This document shows, in pieces, positions 7,794 through 15,169 of a stretch of 42,989 nt of DNA. Made by a program: the position numbers and the translations under genes. The stretch lies in contig JASLIL010000003.1 in assembly GCA_030152145.1 (NCBI GenBank), positions 1-42,989 on the forward strand, written 5' to 3'. The notes below the pieces were generated by a model that ran no database searches, had not been told where the DNA came from, and saw only the letters and a list, made by a program, of their open reading frames with translations. The stretch comes from Tissierellales bacterium. GTDB lineage: Bacteria > Bacillota > Clostridia > Tissierellales > JASKZW01. How positions within the stretch are numbered: position 1 is the first letter of the stretch; every line of letters starts with the position of its first letter.

Positions 7794-8992
7794 CCCTTCT
7801 TTGAAAAACTCTTTCTCTTATTCTTATCCTTGTAGTATCTTTGCTTGTTCTTTGAACCCCTAACCTTCTTATACTTCTTCTTAGGCTCCCTGTCATCTTT
7901 TTTCTTAGAATCTCTCTTGGCCTGATTCTCCTTATAAAGTTCACGCTTCCTATCTTCCTCTGTAACAAAGGTAACAGCTACACCCTCTTCACCTGCACGA
8001 CCTGTTCTACCAATCCTATGAATATACCAGGTTTCGTTTTCAGGATAATCATAGTTTATTACATGGGTCACTCCATCTATATCCAAGCCCCTAGCTGCAA
8101 TATCTGTAGCTACCAAATACTGGGTCTTTAGGTCCCTAAAGTCCTTTAAGGCCCTCTCCCTCTTAGCCTGACTAAGATCTCCATGTAGCTCATCAACATT
8201 ATAGCCATCTATCTGCATCTTATCCCTTAGCTCTGAAACCCTTCTCTTGCTTCTGCAAAAGATTATAGCCATAAAAGGATTTTCCTCTGCCAAGTAGGCC
8301 TTAAAGTCATCATACTTCTCCCTTTGGGTGGTCTCCATAAGCTTCTCTTCTATATTTTCCAGCTTTTTGAAGGACTGTCTAGTCTCAAATTTAATAGGTG
8401 ACTTCATAAACTTCTTACCCATGCTACCTACACCCTTAGATATAGTAGCTGAGAAAAGAAGGGTCTGTCTAGATCTAGGAGTTTGTTTTATAATCGCCTC
8501 TGTATCCTCTAAGAATCCCATCTTTATAATCTCATCTGCCTCATCTAAAACTAAGAACCTAACCTTTGAAAGATCTATAGTAGATCTTCCTATATGATCC
8601 TTTAATCTTCCTGGCGTTCCCACTACTATTTCCGCACCTCTATCAAGTTTTGACACCTGGCTAGCCACATCCTGACCACCATATACTGATAGAACCTGAA
8701 GGTCCCTATCTTCAGTTAACTTCTTAGTTTCCTCTGTAATCTGTCTAGCCAACTCCCTAGTAGGAGTAATTATAAGGGCCTGGGTGATACCATTCTCCTT
8801 AACCATTTCAAGAATAGGAAGGATAAAAGCATAGGTCTTTCCACTTCCTGTCTCTGACTGACCTATAAGGTCCTTACCTCTTAATATTTGAGGAATGGCC
8901 ATGGTCTGAATATCTGTTGGCTCAACAATCCTCTCTTCCTTTAACTTGTCTGCCAAGTTCTCACTTAATCCTAATTTAATAAATTCCTTCAT
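7781..8992 (-). CDS. DEAD-box ATP-dependent RNA helicase
   Basis: 403-residue DEAD-box helicase. Visible motifs in order: Q motif (EPTDIQTMAIP, about 25), motif I SETGSGKT (about 46), PTRELA, TPGRL, DEAD (about 150), SAT, an ARGLD motif V and HRIGRTGRAG (motif VI, about 328). After about residue 350 the tail is strongly basic (Lys/Arg/Ser-rich), as in CshA- and DeaD-type proteins that bind rRNA or mRNA. Likely acts in ribosome assembly or RNA decay. It starts 17 bp after rluF, so the two RNA-acting proteins are co-transcribed. The start codon follows AGAGG. I cannot decide between the CshA and DbpA-like groups. Confidence 0.92.
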   Translation of the reverse strand: MKEFIKLGLSENLADKLKEERIVEPTDIQTMAIPQILRGKDLIGQSETGSGKTYAFILPILEMVKENGITQALIITPTRELARQITEETKKLTEDRDLQVLSVYGGQDVASQVSKLDRGAEIVVGTPGRLKDHIGRSTIDLSKVRFLVLDEADEIIKMGFLEDTEAIIKQTPRSRQTLLFSATISKGVGSMGKKFMKSPIKFETRQSFKKLENIEEKLMETTQREKYDDFKAYLAEENPFMAIIFCRSKRRVSELRDKMQIDGYNVDELHGDLSQAKRERALKDFRDLKTQYLVATDIAARGLDIDGVTHVINYDYPENETWYIHRIGRTGRAGEEGVAVTFVTEEDRKRELYKENQAKRDSKKKDDREPKKKYKKVRGSKNKQRYYKDKNKRKSFSKKGKRG

Positions 8993-9009
8993 AATATACC
9001 TCTCTTCTC

Positions 9010-9711
9010 TTATAATCTTCCAATATCCCTTAACTCCTCATCAGTTAAATATCTCCAATATCCCACTGGTAGATCTCCTAAGTGAATATTCTTTATCCTA
9101 ACTCTCTTAAGCTTAACAACTTCATATCCTAACTTTGAAGTCATCCTCCTAATCTGTCTATTTAACCCTTGAGACAAGACTATCCTAAAACTAATATTAT
9201 CTATTTTTTCTACTGGGCAAGCCTTGGTAATAGTATACTCATCACGAACTGGATTGTAGATCTTAACACCCTTTGACATTCCCTTAAGAAAGTCATCATC
9301 CACAGGCTTGTTTACAGTAACAATATATTCCTTGGTATTCTTGTTTTCCTCCCTTAGGATTTCATTGACCAGATCCCCATCATTAGTAAGCAATATTAAA
9401 CCTTCAGATGGCTTATCCAGTCTACCAATAGGAAAAATCCTCTCAGGATAATTTACAAAGTCCACTATATTACCCTCCACATGGGTCTCCGTTGTACAAG
9501 TTATTCCCACAGGCTTATTCAAGGCAAGGTAGACAAACTCATCCTTAGACTCTAACAGCTTTCCATCCAAAGTAACCCTATCTGTATTTTTAACCCTATA
9601 TCCAATAGAAGGCAAGTCTCCATTAACTCTTACCCGACCATTCTTTATAAAATCATCTGCCTCACGCCTAGAACAAACTCCTGTTGAACTTATATACTTA
9701 TTTAACCTCAT
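9010..9711 (-). CDS. rluF: 23S rRNA pseudouridine synthase, RluF/RsuA family
   Basis: 233-residue RsuA-family pseudouridine synthase. An N-terminal S4 RNA-binding domain (LNKYISSTGVCSRREADDFI, residues 1-60) precedes the catalytic domain. The catalytic Asp sits in IGRLDKPSEGLILLTNDGDL near residue 98. The segments KEYIVTV and GLNRQIRRM are typical of RluF (23S U2604) rather than RluB; exact target site is inference. ATG 9711 follows AAAGGAG. It is promoter-proximal in an operon with the DEAD-box helicase. Confidence 0.88.
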   Translation of the reverse strand: MRLNKYISSTGVCSRREADDFIKNGRVRVNGDLPSIGYRVKNTDRVTLDGKLLESKDEFVYLALNKPVGITCTTETHVEGNIVDFVNYPERIFPIGRLDKPSEGLILLTNDGDLVNEILREENKNTKEYIVTVNKPVDDDFLKGMSKGVKIYNPVRDEYTITKACPVEKIDNISFRIVLSQGLNRQIRRMTSKLGYEVVKLKRVRIKNIHLGDLPVGYWRYLTDEELRDIGRL

Positions 9712-9743
9712 ACAATTCTCCTTTGATTAAATTATTACATACC

Positions 9744-9752
9744 ATTATACCA
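9744..9752 (-). promoter_or_regulatory. Extended -10 promoter of rluF-helicase
   Basis: Minus-strand TGGTATAAT, a perfect extended -10, about 33 bases ahead of the rluF start. The -35 region is weak. Confidence 0.6.
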
Positions 9753-9819
9753 CAAAGGAAGGCCTCCATCACATGGCAGTCTTACTTACTTGGTCTATTT
9801 TTTAATCTTTTAAAGAAAA

Positions 9820-9839
9820 AAAGAGGGTTTCCCCTCTTT
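9820..9839 (-). terminator. Terminator of the secreted coiled-coil gene
   Basis: Minus-strand stem AAAGAGGG / CCCTCTTT with a GAAA loop and a following T-rich tract. It overlaps the stop codon of the gene ending at 9838. Confidence 0.85.
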
Positions 9840-11421
9840 AAATAGCCAGCTCTAAATCTAACAAAGCTGGTAGATCCTTAAGTTCTCTCTCCTTTTCCTC
9901 TACTCTTCTTAAAAGCTGGTGGTTCATATCAATACTTTCCACCCTTTCTCTTATGCTTAATAGCCTTTCAAGCTTCCTTTTGTAGTTAAACTTATTAACC
10001 TTTATTCCCTCAAATTCAGCCTCTAAAGTTTTAAGCTCAACTTCTTTTTCATGAGTTTTCTTTAAGTTTACAAAAGCAAGTTTATATTCCTCTAAATCTC
10101 TAATTTCATCTATGTCCACTAAATATTTCTTAGACTCAAGCTCTGAGATTAAAGCCATGAAGTTGTCATATTCCCTAGTATCAAAGTTTCTTGGAAGCTC
10201 TTTTTCCAATAGTTCTTCCAGCTCAGACCTTAAGCTAAGATCTCTCTTAAGATTTTTTAAGTCCCCATCTAAGCTAGTGTAAAGTTTATAATTATTCTTC
10301 CTCTCTCTTAGGGGCTGATTTGATATATAATAGTCTAAAACAGCAAGCTTCTCCTCAAGTTCTACTAGATCTACTGACTTAAAGCTCAGATGATCTCTTC
10401 TTGCTTCTTCAAGAGCATAACTTAAATCCTCTAGTTTCTCCGTCACTTCTTTAGATAAAGTCTCCCTAAAATCCAAGGATAACTCTAACTCAGACCTATT
10501 CTTTTCAACTCTGGACATATACTCAGAGTAAGTCTTATTCTTATCAAACTCATTTTGGAAGTTTTTGTCCATATAATCTATAATACTCCTAAGCTCTTGA
10601 AATCTCTTATCTAAAGACTTAAGGTCCTCTTTACTAGGACTTATTTTTAATCGCTCACTCCTCATCTCCAGCTTCAAAAGCTCCTTGTTTATAGAGCTAT
10701 CCAACCTTAAGAAGAAAAATTTTCTAGCATCTTCTTTTAAACTAGCATCAAATATTTTATTCTCTATATAGCTATCAACTTCTTTAACATAATTTAAACT
10801 TAAGTTCCTATCAAGTTTATTTATATTTATTTTTACCTTAATACTTCTTATCATAGACTTTATCTCTCTTAAGTCCCTTATTATTCCCTTAACACTTTTA
10901 AGTGCAGATTGAAAGCTAGTAATTCCATCTACATTTTCATACAAAGATAGGATTTTTAATATTACCTTCCCTATATCTTTAGAGATGTCAGCTTCAGCTC
11001 CATAGGAAGCCTTTAACCTTTCTAGCTCTACTATATCCAAAGTATCAATTAGGCTTGTCAGTTTTGATTTTATACTGATAGTCCTGTCTAAAGTTTCCAA
11101 TCTAATATTGTCATATCCTGCAGCCATTCCCAGTCCATAAAAACCAGCATTGCCACTGGATCTATAGATATTTCTATAGTTTTCCAGTCTCCTTAGGTCT
11201 TCTAGATCTTCCTTTATGCTAAAATCCTCTAGCTCCTCAGAACTTTCTCCAATCCTAATTTCTGATTCTAAAAAACTTTCTATTTCTTCAATATCTTCTT
11301 CCAGTAAATCCAACTCTTCAAAACTTTCTACCTCATATTCAGAGGCAAAAACTGGTAGGATATTGCTAAGTATTAAACTCATCATAAGAATTAGTGAAAC
11401 TATCTTTTGTCTATTCTTCAT
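9838..11421 (-). CDS. Secreted coiled-coil protein of unknown function
   Basis: 527-residue protein I do not recognise. A signal peptide (MKNRQKIVSLILMMSLILSNILPVFA) is followed by a strongly acidic stretch (about 28-75, Glu/Ser-rich). Continuous Leu/Lys/Glu heptads then fill residues about 85-520, which predicts long coiled coils. There is no LPxTG motif, SLH domain or terminal membrane helix, so the mature protein is probably released or held non-covalently. ATG 11421 follows AAAGGAGC. It is a single-gene unit with its own promoter, a palindrome at the transcription start and a terminator. Its leader carries a motif also found ahead of both M6 protease genes. No enzyme motif is visible. Confidence 0.75.
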   Translation of the reverse strand: MKNRQKIVSLILMMSLILSNILPVFASEYEVESFEELDLLEEDIEEIESFLESEIRIGESSEELEDFSIKEDLEDLRRLENYRNIYRSSGNAGFYGLGMAAGYDNIRLETLDRTISIKSKLTSLIDTLDIVELERLKASYGAEADISKDIGKVILKILSLYENVDGITSFQSALKSVKGIIRDLREIKSMIRSIKVKININKLDRNLSLNYVKEVDSYIENKIFDASLKEDARKFFFLRLDSSINKELLKLEMRSERLKISPSKEDLKSLDKRFQELRSIIDYMDKNFQNEFDKNKTYSEYMSRVEKNRSELELSLDFRETLSKEVTEKLEDLSYALEEARRDHLSFKSVDLVELEEKLAVLDYYISNQPLRERKNNYKLYTSLDGDLKNLKRDLSLRSELEELLEKELPRNFDTREYDNFMALISELESKKYLVDIDEIRDLEEYKLAFVNLKKTHEKEVELKTLEAEFEGIKVNKFNYKRKLERLLSIRERVESIDMNHQLLRRVEEKERELKDLPALLDLELAI

Positions 11422-11440
11422 ATGTCTCGCTCCTTTTGCT

Positions 11441-11455
11441 GAATTTTCTGATAAT
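11441..11455 (-). promoter_or_regulatory. 5'-leader motif shared with M6 protease genes
   Basis: Plus-strand GAATTTTCTGATAAT (minus: ATTATCAGAAAATTC), about +25 to +39 of the predicted transcript. The same 15 bases recur at 29084-29098, and a close version lies at 24028-24042. Confidence 0.5.
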
Positions 11456-11464
11456 TTTACTTTA

Positions 11465-11478
11465 CAACTAATTAGTTG
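11465..11478. promoter_or_regulatory. Palindrome at the transcription start
   Basis: Perfect 14-bp palindrome CAACTAATTAGTTG just downstream of the -10 box of the secreted coiled-coil gene. The placement fits a repressor operator (MarR-like in appearance). Confidence 0.5.
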
Positions 11479-11486
11479 GTAACTAT

Positions 11487-11514
11487 ATTATAACTTATTT
11501 ACCATAAATGTCCA
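11487..11514 (-). promoter_or_regulatory. Promoter of the secreted coiled-coil gene
   Basis: Minus-strand TGGACA (11509-11514) and TATAAT (11487-11492) with a 16-base spacer, which is close to consensus. Confidence 0.75.
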
Positions 11515-11543
11515 GCAAATTGTTAATTTAAATACAATCTTTC

Positions 11544-11575
11544 AGAAAAAAACCCTAATTCATATGAATTAGAGT
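11544..11575 (-). terminator. Terminator of the flippase gene
   Basis: Stem formed by the palindrome CTAATTCATATGAATTAG (11555-11572), followed on the minus strand by GG and seven T. Confidence 0.8.
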
Positions 11576-11576
11576 C

Positions 11577-12866
11577 TTAAACAAGTTCCTTCTTCCTTAG
11601 GGCCATATAGTAAAGTCCTGTCATAAGTCCAGTGGCCAAAAGTAGAGCTATTGGATAGGCCTGTTCTGGGTAGGTCCTAGCTAGGGCCTTCAGTATAAAG
11701 TACTTAGATGAAAGACCTATAAGACTTACCAGTATAGGTGTTTTTAAATTTCTCATCCCTATAAAGGCCCTTACATATAGGAGCATAAAACCTTCTATAA
11801 ACATGGTTATAGTGGCTAATCTAAAGGCCAGGCGTATATTATCCATATGCTCAAGCTCAACTGTACCACCATAGGCCCCTCTTATAAAGGGTTCCGAAAG
11901 CAGCAGCATAATTAAGACCATTAGTCCTCCAAACTTTACTAGTCCCTGACTAAGATAGGACATACTATACTTAAATCCTTCCTTGCTTCTAGAGTTGTAG
12001 TTCTCGCTAAATAAGGGAAAGGCTATAGTTACTATACTGATGATTAAAATTCCCCTAGGTACATCTACAACTGCCTTGGCCAGATTATAGCTTTCCTTTC
12101 TTAGGCCTAGATCAATAGAGTCTGACCATCTTAGGATAATTAAAAATACCACTAACTCCAAGAAAAGATTTAAAAAATCGCCAAACCTTTCCTTACTAAA
12201 GGATACATCAAAGTTAAAACTATAGTCCTGCTTTCTCATAATAGGTATTATTATTGCATAATAAGATAGATTTGCTACTACTGTTGCCAGCATAAGCCCA
12301 CCTAGGCCTGTATTCCTAAAGAATAAGAGAAAGACAATCAAGACCAAATTATAGTAAACCCCTCCTACCAGGCCAGATTTAAAGCCATGATTACTTTGTA
12401 GATAGGCCAGGTATGCTGTTCTGGTTAGCATGGGAATCAGCATAAAAAGTCCCAACCTAAAAAGTCCCACTACTTCCCCTAGATTATAGCTAGGATCCAG
12501 CCTTAACTCTATAAACTTAGGCCCTAGAAAAAAGGCCAAAAAAGCCAATAGAAGAGAAAAAACAAAGCTTAAACTTACTAGGTTATTTAAGAATTCAAAT
12601 CTACCATTTTTCTCCTTATCTCCATACTTTAACTTTAGGTCTGTAAATATTGGCACCAATCCAATTAAGACAGCCTCATTTATAAGCCCTACCAAGAGGC
12701 CTATAAAAAATATGGCCTGACTGTAACTTGGCATATTATAGCTATCTACCATATGTTTGGCTATAAGGTTTGACTTAAATAAGATCAAGGCCTGGTTTAT
12801 AACCTTGTAAAAAAGCATCATCTTAAAGGCCCCTATAGCCTTGTTCTTAATAATTTCTTTATCCAA
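11577..12866 (-). CDS. MurJ/MviN-like lipid flippase
   Basis: 429-residue polytopic membrane protein of the MOP superfamily (MurJ/MviN/oligosaccharide flippase type), with about 12 hydrophobic segments. It is shorter than the full MurJ at 18059-19606. It keeps MviN-like stretches such as SYNLAKAVVDVPRGILIISIVTIAFPLFS and RLGLFMLIPMLTRTAYLAYLQS. Chosen start is TTG 12866, seven bases after AGGAGG; the first in-frame ATG (12911) lies upstream of the likely transcription start and has no ribosome binding site. It is a single-gene unit with a terminator. Substrate unknown: lipid-linked wall polymer or polysaccharide precursor is the family expectation. Start confidence is moderate. Confidence 0.75.
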   Translation of the reverse strand: MDKEIIKNKAIGAFKMMLFYKVINQALILFKSNLIAKHMVDSYNMPSYSQAIFFIGLLVGLINEAVLIGLVPIFTDLKLKYGDKEKNGRFEFLNNLVSLSFVFSLLLAFLAFFLGPKFIELRLDPSYNLGEVVGLFRLGLFMLIPMLTRTAYLAYLQSNHGFKSGLVGGVYYNLVLIVFLLFFRNTGLGGLMLATVVANLSYYAIIIPIMRKQDYSFNFDVSFSKERFGDFLNLFLELVVFLIILRWSDSIDLGLRKESYNLAKAVVDVPRGILIISIVTIAFPLFSENYNSRSKEGFKYSMSYLSQGLVKFGGLMVLIMLLLSEPFIRGAYGGTVELEHMDNIRLAFRLATITMFIEGFMLLYVRAFIGMRNLKTPILVSLIGLSSKYFILKALARTYPEQAYPIALLLATGLMTGLYYMALRKKELV

Positions 12867-12880
12867 AATCTCCCCTCCTT

Positions 12881-12907
12881 TAAAATATACTAACTTAGTA
12901 TATTTTA
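12881..12907. promoter_or_regulatory. 27-bp perfect palindrome at the flippase promoter
   Basis: Arms TAAAATATACTAA (12881-12893) and TTAGTATATTTTA (12895-12907) around a central C are exact inverted repeats. They overlap the extended -10 TGGTAAAAT (minus, 12902-12910) and the likely transcription start. Probable operator; the regulator is not identifiable here. Confidence 0.65.
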
Positions 12908-12957
12908 CCATTTAAAATCCCCTATACCTATACCCTATTTTTACCAAATATCAAAAA

Positions 12958-12984
12958 AGAAGGTGGATAAAAAATCCACCTTCT
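12958..12984 (-). terminator. Terminator of the TetR-MMPL operon
   Basis: Eleven-base arms AGAAGGTGGAT (12958-12968) and ATCCACCTTCT (12974-12984), followed by T6 on the minus strand. Confidence 0.9.
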
Positions 12985-12997
12985 GAAAACACAGCTA

Positions 12998-15169
12998 CTA
13001 TTTATCGAAAAGTCCCTTAAGCCAAGTTACGAAACCTCTTCTTCCAGTTTCTTCCTCTACCTCCTGAACTACTTCCTTAACTTCCTCATATTCAACACCA
13101 TCAGTTTTCATTATAAACTTCAGTGATCCATCCCAGTTGTCTGATATACCTGAAAAACTATTGTTGTCCTTGGATATGCTAACCAGTTGGTCCTTGATGT
13201 CTATAATCTTAACTACATCTAGGTCCTTGCTGTCTATTTCATCCTTGATCTTTCCACTAGCTTCCTCATTAAACTTGTGCATACCCTCATCTAATTCCTT
13301 GGATCCATCCTTTAACTTATTGCTGGCATCCAATAGCTTTCCACCATTTTCATCTAGGGCCTTAGAGCCTTCTGCCAATTCACCAAGGCCATTTCCCAAG
13401 GCCTTGGAGCCTTCTGTTAACTGACCTAAACCATTAGTTAGGGCATTTGCTCCTCCTGCTAGCTCTGAACTTCCTTCCTTAAATTGACCTGCTCCCTGAG
13501 CTGCCTTCTTGGCATTTTCGTTTAAGGCTCCTGCGCCATTTTCCAGTCCCTTGCTTCCTTCAACCAAGGCCTTGGCTCCATCTTCCAAGCCCTTAGAGCC
13601 TTCAGCTAATTGACCTAGTCCACCACTCACTTCCTTCTGTCCTGCCTGAACCTTGTCTATGCCCATTGATAGCTCCTTAGAAGCCATTTCAGCTTCCTTT
13701 AAGCCTTCTTCCAGCTGATTTAGACCTTCTAGTAGTTGGTCTGAAGATGATTTTATTCCTTCTAGACCCTTTCTTTGCTCTCCTAAAATAGCCTTCATCT
13801 TTCCTGCTAGATCTTTAGCTCCTGGAACTTGTCCCAGGCCATTTGCTATTTCATCTAGGCCATCTACAGCCTTTAAAACCATAGTTATAACTTCTTTTTC
13901 ACGAGTTTTTCCTGCCTTTAATTTATCTATGGCAGCCCTACTTTTTCCCAATCCTTCTGAAAGATTATCCTGGCCTGACTTTAATTTGTCAGTTCCTGCC
14001 ATAACTTCCTTCATACCATTATTTAAGGCATTGGCTGAATCCGGTATAGCCTTAACTCCTTCTGCCAACTGGCCTGCACCAGCAGAGAATTCCTTGGCTT
14101 TTTCACTAAATTCCACACTTCCCTGACCTAGTTTATTAAAGCCATCTCCCAATTCCTTGCTGCTTTCTGCCAACTTGTTGCTTCCTTCTGAAATCTTCTT
14201 GCTACCTTCAAAACTTTGACTTAATCCATCTTCTAGAGACTTAGAACCCTCTTTTAACTTATCTGATCCTAGTCTTAACTTTGAAGCTCCATCTACATAC
14301 TGACCTAGACCATCATTAAATTCTGACTGGCCATCAGCTAACTTTGTGGTAGCTTCTGCTAGCTTGTCTGTAGCTTCCTCAATTTTTTCCAGACCCTCAA
14401 AAAGCTGGTCTAAGTCCTTAGCATCATCTATAGCGTCTATCTCTGGTATATCAGAGCTGGCTGTAAATACTATAGGCTTCATTTCAAATTTTTCCACATC
14501 AGCCTCTATTACCAGTTTTTCCTCTAGATCTATCTTGTCTAACTTCATATCCATAGTTTCCTTAAGTCCTGGTACTGTAACAAAGGTAACTATCTTGTTG
14601 CTACCATCATCTACTATCTTGCCAGTGTTAGTCTTAACATTGAAGAAAGTATCTTCTGGTAGATCCACTACTGTAGCCACTAGATAGGGAGCATATCCAT
14701 CTCTTTTTTCATTTTTAAGATTTAAAACTCTCTTGTCCCTATTCTTTATATCTATTATTATCTTAAGTTTTCCACTTTCTCCAGCTATTTCTTCTGGCTT
14801 AACTTCATTGCCATCTAGAAAATAGCTTACCTTCATATCCAAAGGCAGTTTTTTATCTGTTTTACCTTGGTAGTATATGTCTTTATCCTCTGAATTCCAG
14901 TGAAGCTCATTTCCCTTTATCTCTGGATTTTCATCAGTTTTAACATTTTCTACATCCTTTAAATTTGATTTATCAACTATATTCTTAAGGGCTTGGTCTG
15001 AGGATAGTCTTATACTAGACACCTGCTCCTCTACCTTACCTGAATTATCTAAGTTTACATAAACTGTTTCGTCCTTACTTACATTAGCTGCAAGCACTAC
15101 TGATGATGACATTATACTTACTGCCAACCCTAAGGACATAGCTCTTAAAGCCTTATTATTTGTTTTCAT
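12998..15169 (-). CDS. Secreted heptad-repeat protein (YhgE-type xxLxxGxx repeats), MMPL partner
   Basis: 723-residue exported protein. After a signal peptide (MKTNNKALRAMSLGLAVSIMSSSVVLA), residues about 30-240 form a predicted beta-rich domain. Residues about 265-640 are a run of seven-residue units with Leu and Gly at fixed places (ADGQSEFNDGLGQYVDGASKL, EGSKGLEDGAKAL), the repeat type found in YhgE/Pip proteins. Those proteins carry membrane helices at both ends; this one has none apart from the signal peptide and ends in a soluble tail (GRRGFVTWLKGLFDK). ATG 15169 follows AAGGAGAG and overlaps the MMPL gene by 14 bases, so the two are coupled. Probably an extracytoplasmic adaptor for the MMPL pump; inference from the operon. 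Confidence 0.75.
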   Translation of the reverse strand: MKTNNKALRAMSLGLAVSIMSSSVVLAANVSKDETVYVNLDNSGKVEEQVSSIRLSSDQALKNIVDKSNLKDVENVKTDENPEIKGNELHWNSEDKDIYYQGKTDKKLPLDMKVSYFLDGNEVKPEEIAGESGKLKIIIDIKNRDKRVLNLKNEKRDGYAPYLVATVVDLPEDTFFNVKTNTGKIVDDGSNKIVTFVTVPGLKETMDMKLDKIDLEEKLVIEADVEKFEMKPIVFTASSDIPEIDAIDDAKDLDQLFEGLEKIEEATDKLAEATTKLADGQSEFNDGLGQYVDGASKLRLGSDKLKEGSKSLEDGLSQSFEGSKKISEGSNKLAESSKELGDGFNKLGQGSVEFSEKAKEFSAGAGQLAEGVKAIPDSANALNNGMKEVMAGTDKLKSGQDNLSEGLGKSRAAIDKLKAGKTREKEVITMVLKAVDGLDEIANGLGQVPGAKDLAGKMKAILGEQRKGLEGIKSSSDQLLEGLNQLEEGLKEAEMASKELSMGIDKVQAGQKEVSGGLGQLAEGSKGLEDGAKALVEGSKGLENGAGALNENAKKAAQGAGQFKEGSSELAGGANALTNGLGQLTEGSKALGNGLGELAEGSKALDENGGKLLDASNKLKDGSKELDEGMHKFNEEASGKIKDEIDSKDLDVVKIIDIKDQLVSISKDNNSFSGISDNWDGSLKFIMKTDGVEYEEVKEVVQEVEEETGRRGFVTWLKGLFDK

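Noticed and set aside
12866..12911. ATG 12911 as the flippase start
   Set aside because: It lies upstream of the likely transcription start, has no ribosome binding site, and its codons read through the palindrome and the AGGAGG site.
14346..14687. Plus-strand Ser/Leu-rich open frame inside the heptad-repeat gene
   Set aside because: A by-product of the repetitive codons on the other strand; no ribosome binding site, low-complexity composition.
12998..15169. Possible DNA tandem-repeat array
   Set aside because: The repeats are at protein level (seven residues) with diverged codons; no exact DNA unit recurs.
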